Notes under the pieces: model-generated
Databases searched by the model: none
What the model was told of the DNA's origin: nothing
What the model saw: only the letters and a program-made list of their open reading frames with translations
Shown here: one piece after another, positions 1-6,144 of the stretch
Layout of the letters: every line of letters begins with the position of its first letter
How positions within the stretch are numbered: position 1 is the first letter of the stretch
Made by a program: the position numbers and the translations under genes
Source: an uncultured Eubacteriales bacterium
Lineage (GTDB): Bacteria; Bacillota; Clostridia; Christensenellales; Borkfalkiaceae
Length of the DNA stretch: 12,997 bases
Direction of reading: 5' to 3'
NCBI GenBank assembly: GCA_949745625.1
Contig: CATJZR010000049.1
Span: forward strand, 1 to 12,997

Positions 1-2
1 CC

Positions 3-611
3 CCGCTCAACAAGGACCCCATTAAGGTCAAGGTTGACCTCGTCAACCACTTTGGCATGTTCCTCTTGTTTGAGTTTACTTATTTGGTCTCTGCATCCGA
101 GGGAGACGCGCACGGGAGCCACGAGATCACCCTCGGGACGTCCTTCCTCCCGCTCTCCCCCGCCAGCAAGTTCAACACCGTTGGTAAGACTTGCGCGTTC
201 GGCTCTAGTGCAAAGAAGGGATACGCGAGGCTCTGCGAGGTGGGGGAGGACACTTCGATGTTCCAGGACCGCAGCCCCCTGCTGGATCTTCTCCCGAGGA
301 CCGCGCTCCATTCCCGGGCCGGGAAGATGCTCGTCTCCTCTAGCAGTTCCAAGGCACGGAAGCGCTCTAGGTCGTCTAAGTCCGCGAGAACGGCGAGATC
401 GTCCTCGCGCAGAGGCGGCAGGGGGTCTCCGGACGCCTCGGACGCGTCTGACGCCTCAGACGGCCTTGGAGGAGGATTTCCCCAGGCCAACGCGGAGAGC
501 GCGTGCGCGGACAACTGCGGCGTGCCATACGTGCACGTGATGGCGGACATCGCCCTCGGCGCGTATCTCTCCCCCTTTTCCCACGGCAAGAAGTTTTTAT
601 CGGTTTTCTGA
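3..611 (+). CDS. Foreign-looking partial gene of unknown function at the contig edge
   Basis: The frame is open from base 3 and already coding at the window edge, so its start lies outside; it closes at the TGA at 609-611, probably after crossing a junction near 560-600. I do not recognise the protein. The first ~110 residues look folded (hydrophobic stretch NHFGMFLLFEFTYL). Then comes a Ser/Arg/Lys-rich stretch resembling a basic, disordered or nuclear-localisation-like segment, a triple Asp-Ala-Ser repeat encoded by three 9-base units, and a short ordered tail. Codon choice differs sharply from every other gene here: by hand count 12 of 18 Leu codons are CTC and 7 of 12 Arg codons are AGA/AGG, and third positions are nearly all C or G. 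That supports this strand as the coding one. Viral or eukaryotic origin is an inference from style only; no homologue was recognised. Confidence 0.45.
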   Translation, partial: PLNKDPIKVKVDLVNHFGMFLLFEFTYLVSASEGDAHGSHEITLGTSFLPLSPASKFNTVGKTCAFGSSAKKGYARLCEVGEDTSMFQDRSPLLDLLPRTALHSRAGKMLVSSSSSKARKRSRSSKSARTARSSSRRGGRGSPDASDASDASDGLGGGFPQANAESACADNCGVPYVHVMADIALGAYLSPFSHGKKFLSVF

Positions 612-2950
612 GTACCGGTCATATATCTGAACGGTAGCTGCGCAGGGCTGTCAAGCGTATCCTGGTCGGCTTTCTTTACGGGAAGTCCGGTGGGAACGGC
701 AGTGTACCAGTAGTTGTCTGAATTCTCTTCGAGAGTAAGTCCCTTAACTACGCCCTTTGCAAGCGCCTGACCTACTATACCCGCGCCCGTCTGCCCCATT
801 TTAGAGGTAAGCTGGTTTTCAAACGACTGGTCCTTGACGCCTACGGGAAGAGTAGAGCCGATAAGCATACGCGCATAGTTTGTGAACGAAAGCGCCGCTC
901 CGGAAACGGACTTGGTATTGGAAACCTTCCAGCCGTTAACCGTTTCGCCCTTGAAGGACTTGTAAACGTTTTCGGTTATGGTAGGCGTAGTCTTGCCCTT
1001 GTAGTCGGAGCCCGAATATCTTACGCCCTTGTAGCGGAAGTAATTTTTAGCGCTTACCTGCTCGTCGGTTGCAGGAGTGTTATACCAGAAGCCGCCCTCA
1101 CCCTCGGCGTTTTCCGCCATGGGACCGTAGGTGGAAACAATCTGTCCGTCCTCGGAATACAGATAGTCGATAAACTGAAGCGCAGCCTTAAGCTTGTCGG
1201 GATTGTTCGCCAAAGCGCCGTTTGCCGCAAGTCCGCTCGTCTTGGTTGAACGCCAGCTTTCGGTAAATCTGAAATACTCGTCAGCGGCAATCTGACCGTC
1301 CGCATTTACGTCCCACTTGGAAACGGGCGTAATAATCGGCGCAAAGTAGTAGCCGTTGGGGGTGCCGTTGGGGAAGTCCTTATGGGATACTTTGCTGTCC
1401 TCGGCAAGGAAGCCCGCAAGGGTCTGAGTCTGCGAATAGTCGTAGACCATGAAATATTCGTGTCCCTTGTTGGTATCCTTAGTGCCTATACCGGAGCTGG
1501 TACCAAAGTTGGATTTACCTGCATAGTTGGCGATAAGCCCTTCCTGCATAAGTCCGTTCATATTAGCCATAGCCTGATAGAACTGCTCTTCGGTGCGGGC
1601 GTCCTTCATGTTGCCGGCTTTGTCTATATAGGTGTATTCGTTTCTCGACGTAGCGCCGCGGACGCCGTAAAGCTGACCCGCAAGGCTGACCATATCGGGA
1701 GTTCTGTCGTTCTGACCCGAACGGGGAGTAATTCCGCCGAGAGTCTTGCCCGCACCGACCAGCACGCTTGCGTTTGTCTTGACGCAGCGAAGCATTGCGA
1801 CCAAATCGTCAACGTCCCAGCACGCATCGTAGCCCACGAAGAGGTTTGCACGGTTGGACGAATTGAAGTAAGCCTTGCCGTCCTTGGTGTAGCAAACGTC
1901 GATATACGCGCGGAAGAGAGTTACGAGCTGAGCGCCCGTAGCGTTCTTATTGGCTTTCAGCGCTTCGTTCATAATATCAACGATATTTCCGCTTTCTTTG
2001 CCGTAAGCCGAGCCTGCTATCGCCTTGTAAGCCGCACCGAGGGGCTTAGCCTCGTCCTTTGCCGCCGCAGCCGCCGCAGCATAGTCCTTCTTAATTTTCT
2101 GAACATCCTTGCCGTCCGCAGTAAGCGCGTCTACCTCGTAAGCGGTAGAGCCCATGAACGCGGTTGCAGAGGTGGTTTCCGCACACGCCTCCGAGAATTT
2201 GGCGTCAGAGCCCGCAGCATCGCCGTTTAAAAGCTTTTTAGCCCAGTCGTGACGGATTATGCAGTATCTTTCTATGTCGTCGTAACCGTCGAAGTAGGGA
2301 GCGACGAGAATTTTTTCGCCTTCACCGTTGCTGGTGTTCATACCGTCCTGCAAAAGCGAGAGGTAAACGACGGGGTTTTCGTTAAGGAAGTTCCTGAAAT
2401 TGGGCATATAATCGAGATATTTCGCAAGATTGAGAATGTCCGTGCCCGAGTTGGAATACGAAACCGCATACGAAAGGTCGGTGGTGAAAAGGTCGGTTGC
2501 CGCGTACATCTTTTCAGTGCTGCCCGTCTGGGTTTTCGTAGTAAGGTTTTTAAGGTTGGCGTTGGTCTGCGAACCGTCGTAAATATCGTTCCACTTGATA
2601 TTGAGGTCCTTTCCTATCTGAGTCCATGCGGGCTTGAACTTTCCGTCGCCGTAGGTCGTGCCGTCGGGCAGGGTAATTTCCGCGCCGAGGTCGCGGTAGC
2701 TGGTCGAGGTGGTAAGGCTGTTGTGACCGACCGCCAGGTTAAGCGTAACCTCTTTATCTCTCTTGTAAGCGTCGTAGTTCAGCGTACCGTCATCCTTCAT
2801 TATACCGTAAAGGTCTTTGCCGGTATGCTCGCCCTTGTTCTCGTCGGGACCGGTCGGCTTTTTATCGCCGCACGCCGTAAAGGACATAGCCATGGTTCCC
2901 GCCATAACCACCGATACGGCGGCTATAGCCAGCTTTTTAAAATTTTTCAT
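80..2950 (-). CDS. Extracellular solute-binding lipoprotein (LplA/YtcQ-like), C-terminus replaced at junction
   Basis: This is the substrate-capturing lipoprotein of the adjacent carbohydrate ABC importer. The start at 2950 has an AAGGAG site 6-7 bases upstream, followed by a lipoprotein signal peptide (KK at residues 5-6, hydrophobic core, FTAC with the lipidated Cys at 27) and a charged linker. A motif typical of the LplA-like family (RHDWAKKLL) lies in the first half. Residues 547-558 read DVNADGQIAADE, a canonical EF-hand calcium loop. The open frame is 956 residues, but only about 790 look native. From about residue 790-797 on, it is the antisense of the foreign gene at the left edge, so the real C-terminus is missing. 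Even 790 residues is long against about 500 for LplA. The gene comes last in the operon, after both permeases and a repeat-rich spacer. Substrate is inferred from context (pectin-derived oligosaccharide), not shown. Confidence 0.85.
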   Translation of the reverse strand: MKNFKKLAIAAVSVVMAGTMAMSFTACGDKKPTGPDENKGEHTGKDLYGIMKDDGTLNYDAYKRDKEVTLNLAVGHNSLTTSTSYRDLGAEITLPDGTTYGDGKFKPAWTQIGKDLNIKWNDIYDGSQTNANLKNLTTKTQTGSTEKMYAATDLFTTDLSYAVSYSNSGTDILNLAKYLDYMPNFRNFLNENPVVYLSLLQDGMNTSNGEGEKILVAPYFDGYDDIERYCIIRHDWAKKLLNGDAAGSDAKFSEACAETTSATAFMGSTAYEVDALTADGKDVQKIKKDYAAAAAAAKDEAKPLGAAYKAIAGSAYGKESGNIVDIMNEALKANKNATGAQLVTLFRAYIDVCYTKDGKAYFNSSNRANLFVGYDACWDVDDLVAMLRCVKTNASVLVGAGKTLGGITPRSGQNDRTPDMVSLAGQLYGVRGATSRNEYTYIDKAGNMKDARTEEQFYQAMANMNGLMQEGLIANYAGKSNFGTSSGIGTKDTNKGHEYFMVYDYSQTQTLAGFLAEDSKVSHKDFPNGTPNGYYFAPIITPVSKWDVNADGQIAADEYFRFTESWRSTKTSGLAANGALANNPDKLKAALQFIDYLYSEDGQIVSTYGPMAENAEGEGGFWYNTPATDEQVSAKNYFRYKGVRYSGSDYKGKTTPTITENVYKSFKGETVNGWKVSNTKSVSGAALSFTNYARMLIGSTLPVGVKDQSFENQLTSKMGQTGAGIVGQALAKGVVKGLTLEENSDNYWYTAVPTGLPVKKADQDTLDSPAQLPFRYMTGTQKTDKNFLPWEKGERYAPRAMSAITCTYGTPQLSAHALSALAWGNPPPRPSEASDASEASGDPLPPLREDDLAVLADLDDLERFRALELLEETSIFPAREWSAVLGRRSSRGLRSWNIEVSSPTSQSLAYPFFALEPNAQVLPTVLNLLAGESGRKDVPRVISWLPCASPSDAETK
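560..600. other. Probable chimeric or recombination junction
   Basis: To the right, the leftward frame reads as a normal binding-protein C-terminus. To the left, the same frame continues without homology-like features to a TAA at 80-82, while the opposite strand has the codon bias of a different genome. The exact breakpoint cannot be placed by eye. The sequence around 575-600 could belong to either side, and a few shared bases at the join are possible. Confidence 0.5.
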
Positions 2951-3009
2951 TATTTTCTCCTTATATATTAATGATAATTTAGTCGTTTTATTGAATAGTC
3001 GCATAAACG

Positions 3010-3051
3010 CGACTGAAAGTTGACGCAGCCCGACGCGTATCGCGCAGTATA
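3010..3051. repeat. Direct repeat copy 1 (42 bp)
   Basis: It begins CGACTGAAAGTTGACGCAGC and ends CGCGCAGTATA. It matches 3127-3169 except for one substitution and one single-base gap. It is preceded by a small hairpin (AGTCGC, six-base loop, GCGACT), just as copy 2 is preceded by a different six-base stem. Confidence 0.85.
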
Positions 3052-3058
3052 GCGCTTT

Positions 3059-3180
3059 AAAACTTTGCAGATACAAGCAAGACAAGAAGGGTGAGGAAAA
3101 CTCGAAGGAGTGTACATAGAAGTACACGACTGAAAGTTGCCGCAGCCCGACGCAGTATCGCGCAGTATATGCGAAGTTTT
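3059..3180. mobile_element. MITE-like intergenic element with 11-bp terminal inverted repeats
   Basis: This 122-bp unit is bounded by AAAACTTTGCA (3059-3069) and TGCGAAGTTTT (3170-3180), inverted repeats with one mismatch. Inside is a six-base-stem hairpin (GTGTAC/GTACAC, 3113-3130 region) followed by repeat copy 2 (3127-3169). It carries no open reading frame of note. It sits between the lplC-like stop codon and the binding-protein leader, with a second, degenerate copy of its right half immediately beside it. Reading it as a non-autonomous mobile element is an inference; an mRNA-processing or stabilising repeat is the alternative. Confidence 0.45.
3127..3169. repeat. Direct repeat copy 2 (43 bp)
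   Basis: It matches copy 1 at 3010-3051 with one substitution and one inserted base. It lies inside the inverted-repeat-bounded element. Two copies 117 bases apart with unlike sequence between them do not make a CRISPR array. Confidence 0.85.
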
Positions 3181-3183
3181 TAC

Positions 3184-4098
3184 TTACTCTTTGACGCCGC
3201 CCATATTTACACCCTTTGCAAAATACTTCTGTATAAAAGGATAAATTGCAAGTATGGGTATTACCGCGCACACGACCATCGAGTACAGTACCGAAGTCGT
3301 GGCGAAAGGATGGTTCCAGCTGTCCATCGTTTCGACGTTGCCGCCGTTTGCTATCGTTGTATATTCGTTCAAGAAGTCGCGGATATAGACCTGCACGGGC
3401 CAGCTGTACCTCTGTTCGCCGGGGATAACCTTGTACGCCCAGAAATAGCCGTTCCAGCGCGAAATTCCGAAGAACAGAGCAACCGTAGCTATCGTCGCCT
3501 TGCTCATGGGAATATATACCTTGGTAAGTATCTGCAATTCGGTTGCGCCGTCTATTCTTGCCGCCTCCTCTATTTCGGAGGGCACGCCCTCGAACGAGTT
3601 GCGAAGAAGTATGATGTTCGTCGCGTTCATGCCCATTGCGATAACGACAGTCCATTTAAGGTCGGTTATGCCGATAGAGCCGAATATCTGCGCAGTCTGC
3701 ATGTAGTTCTGATACTGGGGAATGATACCCGCCGAGAACCACATGGTGAACACGAGGAAAAAGTTGAAGCCGTGCCTGCCGAGCAGTCTCTTTTTCGAAA
3801 GCGCGTACGCGCCGAGTATCGAATAGCCTAACGCCCAGACCGTACCGAAGAAGGTTACGAACAGCGTATTCGAATAGTTAATCCAGAACACGTTGTCTGT
3901 AAGCACGTACAAAAACGCCTTGCCCTGGATACCGACGGGCCATAAAATTACCTTGCCGCCGTTTACCGCGTCGCTTGACGAAAACGCCGCCGAAAGCGCG
4001 TAAACGAGGGGATAGACGCACATCAACGCAAATATAATAAGGATAAAGTACGCGACTATTCTGAAAATAAGCTCTGATACTTCTGTTTTTCTTTTCAT
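3184..4098 (-). CDS. Carbohydrate ABC transporter permease, LplC/YtcP type (CUT1)
   Basis: One of two inner-membrane subunits forming the translocation channel of the importer. The 304 residues carry six predicted membrane segments, beginning with ISELIFR-like amphipathic residues and a first helix near residues 12-33. The EAA loop that docks the ATPase is at about residue 178 (EAARIDGATELQILTKVYIP). The C-terminus (YPFIQKYFAKGVNMGGVKE) is typical of LplC/YtcP proteins. The start at 4098 has a GGGG-type ribosome site and lies only 12 bases after the stop of the preceding permease, so the two are co-transcribed. No ATP-binding gene is nearby. Relatives of this family usually share an MsmX-type ATPase encoded elsewhere, which is family knowledge rather than something visible here. 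Confidence 0.93.
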   Translation of the reverse strand: MKRKTEVSELIFRIVAYFILIIFALMCVYPLVYALSAAFSSSDAVNGGKVILWPVGIQGKAFLYVLTDNVFWINYSNTLFVTFFGTVWALGYSILGAYALSKKRLLGRHGFNFFLVFTMWFSAGIIPQYQNYMQTAQIFGSIGITDLKWTVVIAMGMNATNIILLRNSFEGVPSEIEEAARIDGATELQILTKVYIPMSKATIATVALFFGISRWNGYFWAYKVIPGEQRYSWPVQVYIRDFLNEYTTIANGGNVETMDSWNHPFATTSVLYSMVVCAVIPILAIYPFIQKYFAKGVNMGGVKE

Positions 4099-4110
4099 CC
4101 CTTACACCCC

Positions 4111-5205
4111 TTAATACAGCGAAACGTCGGAAGCCTTGCGCGCTATCGCGTTGGAGCCGATTACCAAAATCATACCGATAAGGTTGTTCAGCATTTCCGC
4201 CGCCGTACCCATAGCCTTGTTTGCGTCGTTTGCGGACAGCTCGTTCGCAAAGGTCGAAACGACGTGCGCTACCTCGTAGTTGCTTTCCGCAACCCCGCCC
4301 GAGCCCGCGGGAAGCATACCCGTGCCGAGCAGCAGGAATATCTTTTCGTAGCCCACGGAAAGAAGTCCGCCGATTTTCATTATAAGCATTATTACGACCG
4401 TGGAAAGTATGCTGGGAATAACGACGTAACGCATCTGCGCAAGCTTGCCCGCGCCGTCAATCTGCGCCGCCTCGTACGAGGTCGGCGAAACCGCGATTAC
4501 CGCCGCGAAGAATACTATGCTGTCGTAGCCCGCATGCTCCCATAGGTCGGATATTATATAAATAGCTCTGTAATATTTAGTGGTGAATACCAGTCCCTGC
4601 TCTACCATTGCGGAATCCGCACCGAACACGCTGAAAACCTTGGATACCACGCCTATCGACTGCGTGCCCGCTGCCGTGCCGCGGAAAAGTATGAGAACCA
4701 GCGAGGTTACTATAACCGTGGAAAGGAATTTGGGAAGATATACGCAGACCTGCATTATACTTCTCGCCACGTTCGAGCGCACCTCGTTGAAGAACAGCGC
4801 AAGTATAATCGGCATAGGGAAGCCGAACAGCAGCCCGTAGAACGCGGTTATAAACGTATTTCTGAACGCGCGCCAGAACTGCGGACTGTACGTTGCGTCG
4901 GTAAACAGCTGCTGGAAGTACCTAAGCCCCGTCCAGCGGTTAGTTGCAACGTGAAGCCCGTCGCCCGTTGTAGGGTCTTTGAAGCAGCCGATAAGCTCGT
5001 ACATCGGCATATATTTCCAGAGAAAATATACCAAAATCATCGGTATAAGCATGGCGTAAAGACGCCAGTCTTTGAGTATACCGAAGCCCGTGCTTTTCCA
5101 CTTGTTCCTCTCGGTTTCGTCCCTTACCTGCTGCTCGGGCGACATGCTGTATTTGCCTGTCGCCTCGTCGTAGATAAGGAAGTCGTCGCATTTGAGTTTG
5201 AACAT
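4111..5205 (-). CDS. Carbohydrate ABC transporter permease, LplB type (CUT1)
   Basis: The partner permease of the lplC-like subunit. The 364 residues open with a long charged N-terminal arm of about 45 residues before the first membrane helix (LYAMLIPMILVYFLW). Five more helices follow, with the EAA loop at residue 245 (EAAQIDGAGKLAQMRYVVIP) and then the GYEKIFLLLG segment characteristic of LplB-like proteins. I chose the ATG at 5205 because a GGAGG lies 11 bases upstream. The longer open frame would start at a TTG at 5262 inside a hairpin with no ribosome site. The gene lies directly downstream of two overlapping hairpins, which could set its expression relative to the membrane gene before it. 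Confidence 0.92.
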   Translation of the reverse strand: MFKLKCDDFLIYDEATGKYSMSPEQQVRDETERNKWKSTGFGILKDWRLYAMLIPMILVYFLWKYMPMYELIGCFKDPTTGDGLHVATNRWTGLRYFQQLFTDATYSPQFWRAFRNTFITAFYGLLFGFPMPIILALFFNEVRSNVARSIMQVCVYLPKFLSTVIVTSLVLILFRGTAAGTQSIGVVSKVFSVFGADSAMVEQGLVFTTKYYRAIYIISDLWEHAGYDSIVFFAAVIAVSPTSYEAAQIDGAGKLAQMRYVVIPSILSTVVIMLIMKIGGLLSVGYEKIFLLLGTGMLPAGSGGVAESNYEVAHVVSTFANELSANDANKAMGTAAEMLNNLIGMILVIGSNAIARKASDVSLY

Positions 5206-5239
5206 TGTCGAATTTTCCTCCAAATCGCTATTAAAGTGT

Positions 5240-5267
5240 TTTGCTTGTGTGCTTGCACACAAGCAAA
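5240..5267. promoter_or_regulatory. Perfect 13-bp-arm palindrome/hairpin upstream of lplB-like gene
   Basis: The arms TTTGCTTGTGTGC and GCACACAAGCAAA are perfect complements separated by two bases. In RNA a slightly larger loop would open at the tip. No T-run follows on the transcribed strand, so it is unlikely to be a simple terminator. It could be an mRNA-stabilising or processing hairpin, or a DNA operator palindrome. Confidence 0.7.
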
Positions 5268-5281
5268 GGGCGCGCCCTTTG
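5264..5281. promoter_or_regulatory. Second palindrome overlapping the first (CAAAGGG-CGCG-CCCTTTG)
   Basis: An 18-base perfect palindrome that shares its CAAA with the arm of the neighbouring hairpin, so the two RNA stems cannot both form fully. It is placed between the stop of the multi-pass membrane gene (5297) and the lplB-like start. Confidence 0.65.
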
Positions 5282-5296
5282 CGTCGTAATTATTTT

Positions 5297-5986
5297 TTAT
5301 TTGCCGAGACCGTCATCCCAGCGTTTGAGTATCGATACCGACTCTTCGTCTATTTCGATAGGCTCGTCCCCGAACTCGTCGCGGCGGGCACGCTCCTTCC
5401 TCTCTTTATCCTGACGGATAAGGTAATGCTTCTGGTCCTCGAACATTCCGTCAAGCCGACGAAGAACCATAATAACCGCTATTGCCGCCGCAAGCGACAG
5501 CGCGCCGTATACGCCAAACCCGAAGTTGACCGCCGCAAGCGCACCGAAGTCTCCGCCGAACGCCGCGCCCGCGCAGGTCAGCCCCAAATTGACCGACACC
5601 CAGCCCGTTACGATATACGCAAGCGTCAAATACCATTTGCCGCGCAGCCTTTCCTTGCCTACGAATTTAGTCAGCAGCAGCACGGACAGTATACACGCGT
5701 TACCTATTATATAAATAATATAGCTTTGCCAGCTTCCGCCCTGCGCGGCGCAGAGTATAACCCCGTCCGCGGCGGCATAAATCCCGCCGACCCAGCCCCA
5801 GCGCATAATCACCGTAAGCGACAGCGCGAGCATGAAATTTACGTAATATTTATCGACGGCGGTTTTAAACCAGAATTTGAATGCGCAAAATATCAGCAAC
5901 TCGGAAAGGCCCAATACCAACGCAAAAAAGAACAAATCGGTAAATTTATACTGCCTGAATGAGATTAATCTTCCGTTTTTTCGCAT
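5297..5986 (-). CDS. Multi-pass membrane protein of unknown function, first gene of transporter operon
   Basis: I do not recognise this 229-residue protein. About six hydrophobic segments are visible, roughly at residues 15-33, 43-58, 59-75, 84-102, 113-137 and 148-173. They are followed by a strongly charged cytoplasmic tail (residues 175-229) rich in Glu, Asp, Lys and Arg. Size and six-helix layout recall ECF-transporter S components or small accessory membrane proteins, but no diagnostic motif supports that. It is the first gene after the leftward promoter and precedes the two permeases, so a role in the same uptake system is likely. The ATG at 5986 has no Shine-Dalgarno sequence, only an A/T-rich leader, and no better start exists close by. 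Confidence 0.75.
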   Translation of the reverse strand: MRKNGRLISFRQYKFTDLFFFALVLGLSELLIFCAFKFWFKTAVDKYYVNFMLALSLTVIMRWGWVGGIYAAADGVILCAAQGGSWQSYIIYIIGNACILSVLLLTKFVGKERLRGKWYLTLAYIVTGWVSVNLGLTCAGAAFGGDFGALAAVNFGFGVYGALSLAAAIAVIMVLRRLDGMFEDQKHYLIRQDKERKERARRDEFGDEPIEIDEESVSILKRWDDGLGK

Positions 5987-5999
5987 TTTTAAAATTTAA

Positions 6000-6025
6000 A
6001 ACATTTTTCCATTATATAAAATGTT
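6000..6025. promoter_or_regulatory. 8-bp inverted repeat in operon leader
   Basis: AACATTTT (6000-6007) and AAAATGTT (6018-6025) flank a 10-base AT-rich spacer. It lies between the predicted leftward transcription start (near 6042) and the first gene. It may be an operator or a weak leader hairpin; in such AT-rich DNA chance is a real alternative. Confidence 0.3.
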
Positions 6026-6048
6026 AGTATATTTCAGTTTACAGGGCA

Positions 6049-6077
6049 ATTATATCATAGGGTTTGTTAAAAATCAA
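6049..6077 (-). promoter_or_regulatory. Leftward sigma-A-type promoter for the transporter operon
   Basis: On the minus strand TTGATT (6072-6077) and TATAAT (6049-6054) are separated by exactly 17 bases. The predicted start near 6042 gives a leader of about 55 bases before the membrane-protein gene. Confidence 0.7.
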
Positions 6078-6089
6078 TACTTTTTTTTA

Positions 6090-6118
6090 TTGTTTCACTT
6101 ATTTTTTTATGGTATAAT
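6090..6118 (+). promoter_or_regulatory. Rightward sigma-A-type promoter for the pectinesterase gene
   Basis: TTGTTT (6090-6095) and TATAAT (6113-6118) are separated by 17 bases, giving a transcript start near 6125 and a leader of about 20 bases. It lies 12 bases beyond the leftward promoter's -35, so the two promoters are nearly back to back and could respond to one regulator. Confidence 0.75.
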
Positions 6119-6144
6119 TAATTCACAAAAAACAGGGGTAACTA

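Noticed and set aside
34..540. Rightward 168-residue frame in the left-end region
   Set aside because: Third-position bias favours the frame open from base 3. This one is Arg/Pro/Ser-rich, as expected for an out-of-frame reading of GC-rich DNA.
1382..2971. Long rightward open frames opposite the binding-protein gene (282 and 240 residues)
   Set aside because: They are antisense of a clearly coding gene with signal peptide and family motifs. They have no ribosome sites and unlikely composition.
3010..3169. CRISPR array
   Set aside because: Only two repeats, with differences between them, and the intervening 75 bases contain an element end and hairpin. No cas genes are present.
2951..3655. 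Extension of the binding-protein open frame upstream to 3655
   Set aside because: It would run through the repeat element and into the lplC-like gene on the same strand. The start at 2950 has a good ribosome site and begins a lipoprotein signal peptide.
3091..3831. Rightward 246-residue open frame
   Set aside because: It begins in the repeat element and is antisense of the LplC-type permease. It shows no domain features.
5206..5262. Longer start (TTG at 5262) for the lplB-like permease
   Set aside because: The added residues come from the hairpin region and there is no ribosome site. ATG at 5205 has GGAGG upstream.
5240..5281. Rho-independent terminator between the membrane gene and lplB-like gene
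   Set aside because: Stems are strong but no T-run follows on the transcribed strand, and the downstream gene has no other evident promoter.
5192..5962. Rightward 256-residue open frame
   Set aside because: Antisense of the membrane-protein gene, with composition typical of a reversed membrane protein (rich in Arg, Tyr and Gln).
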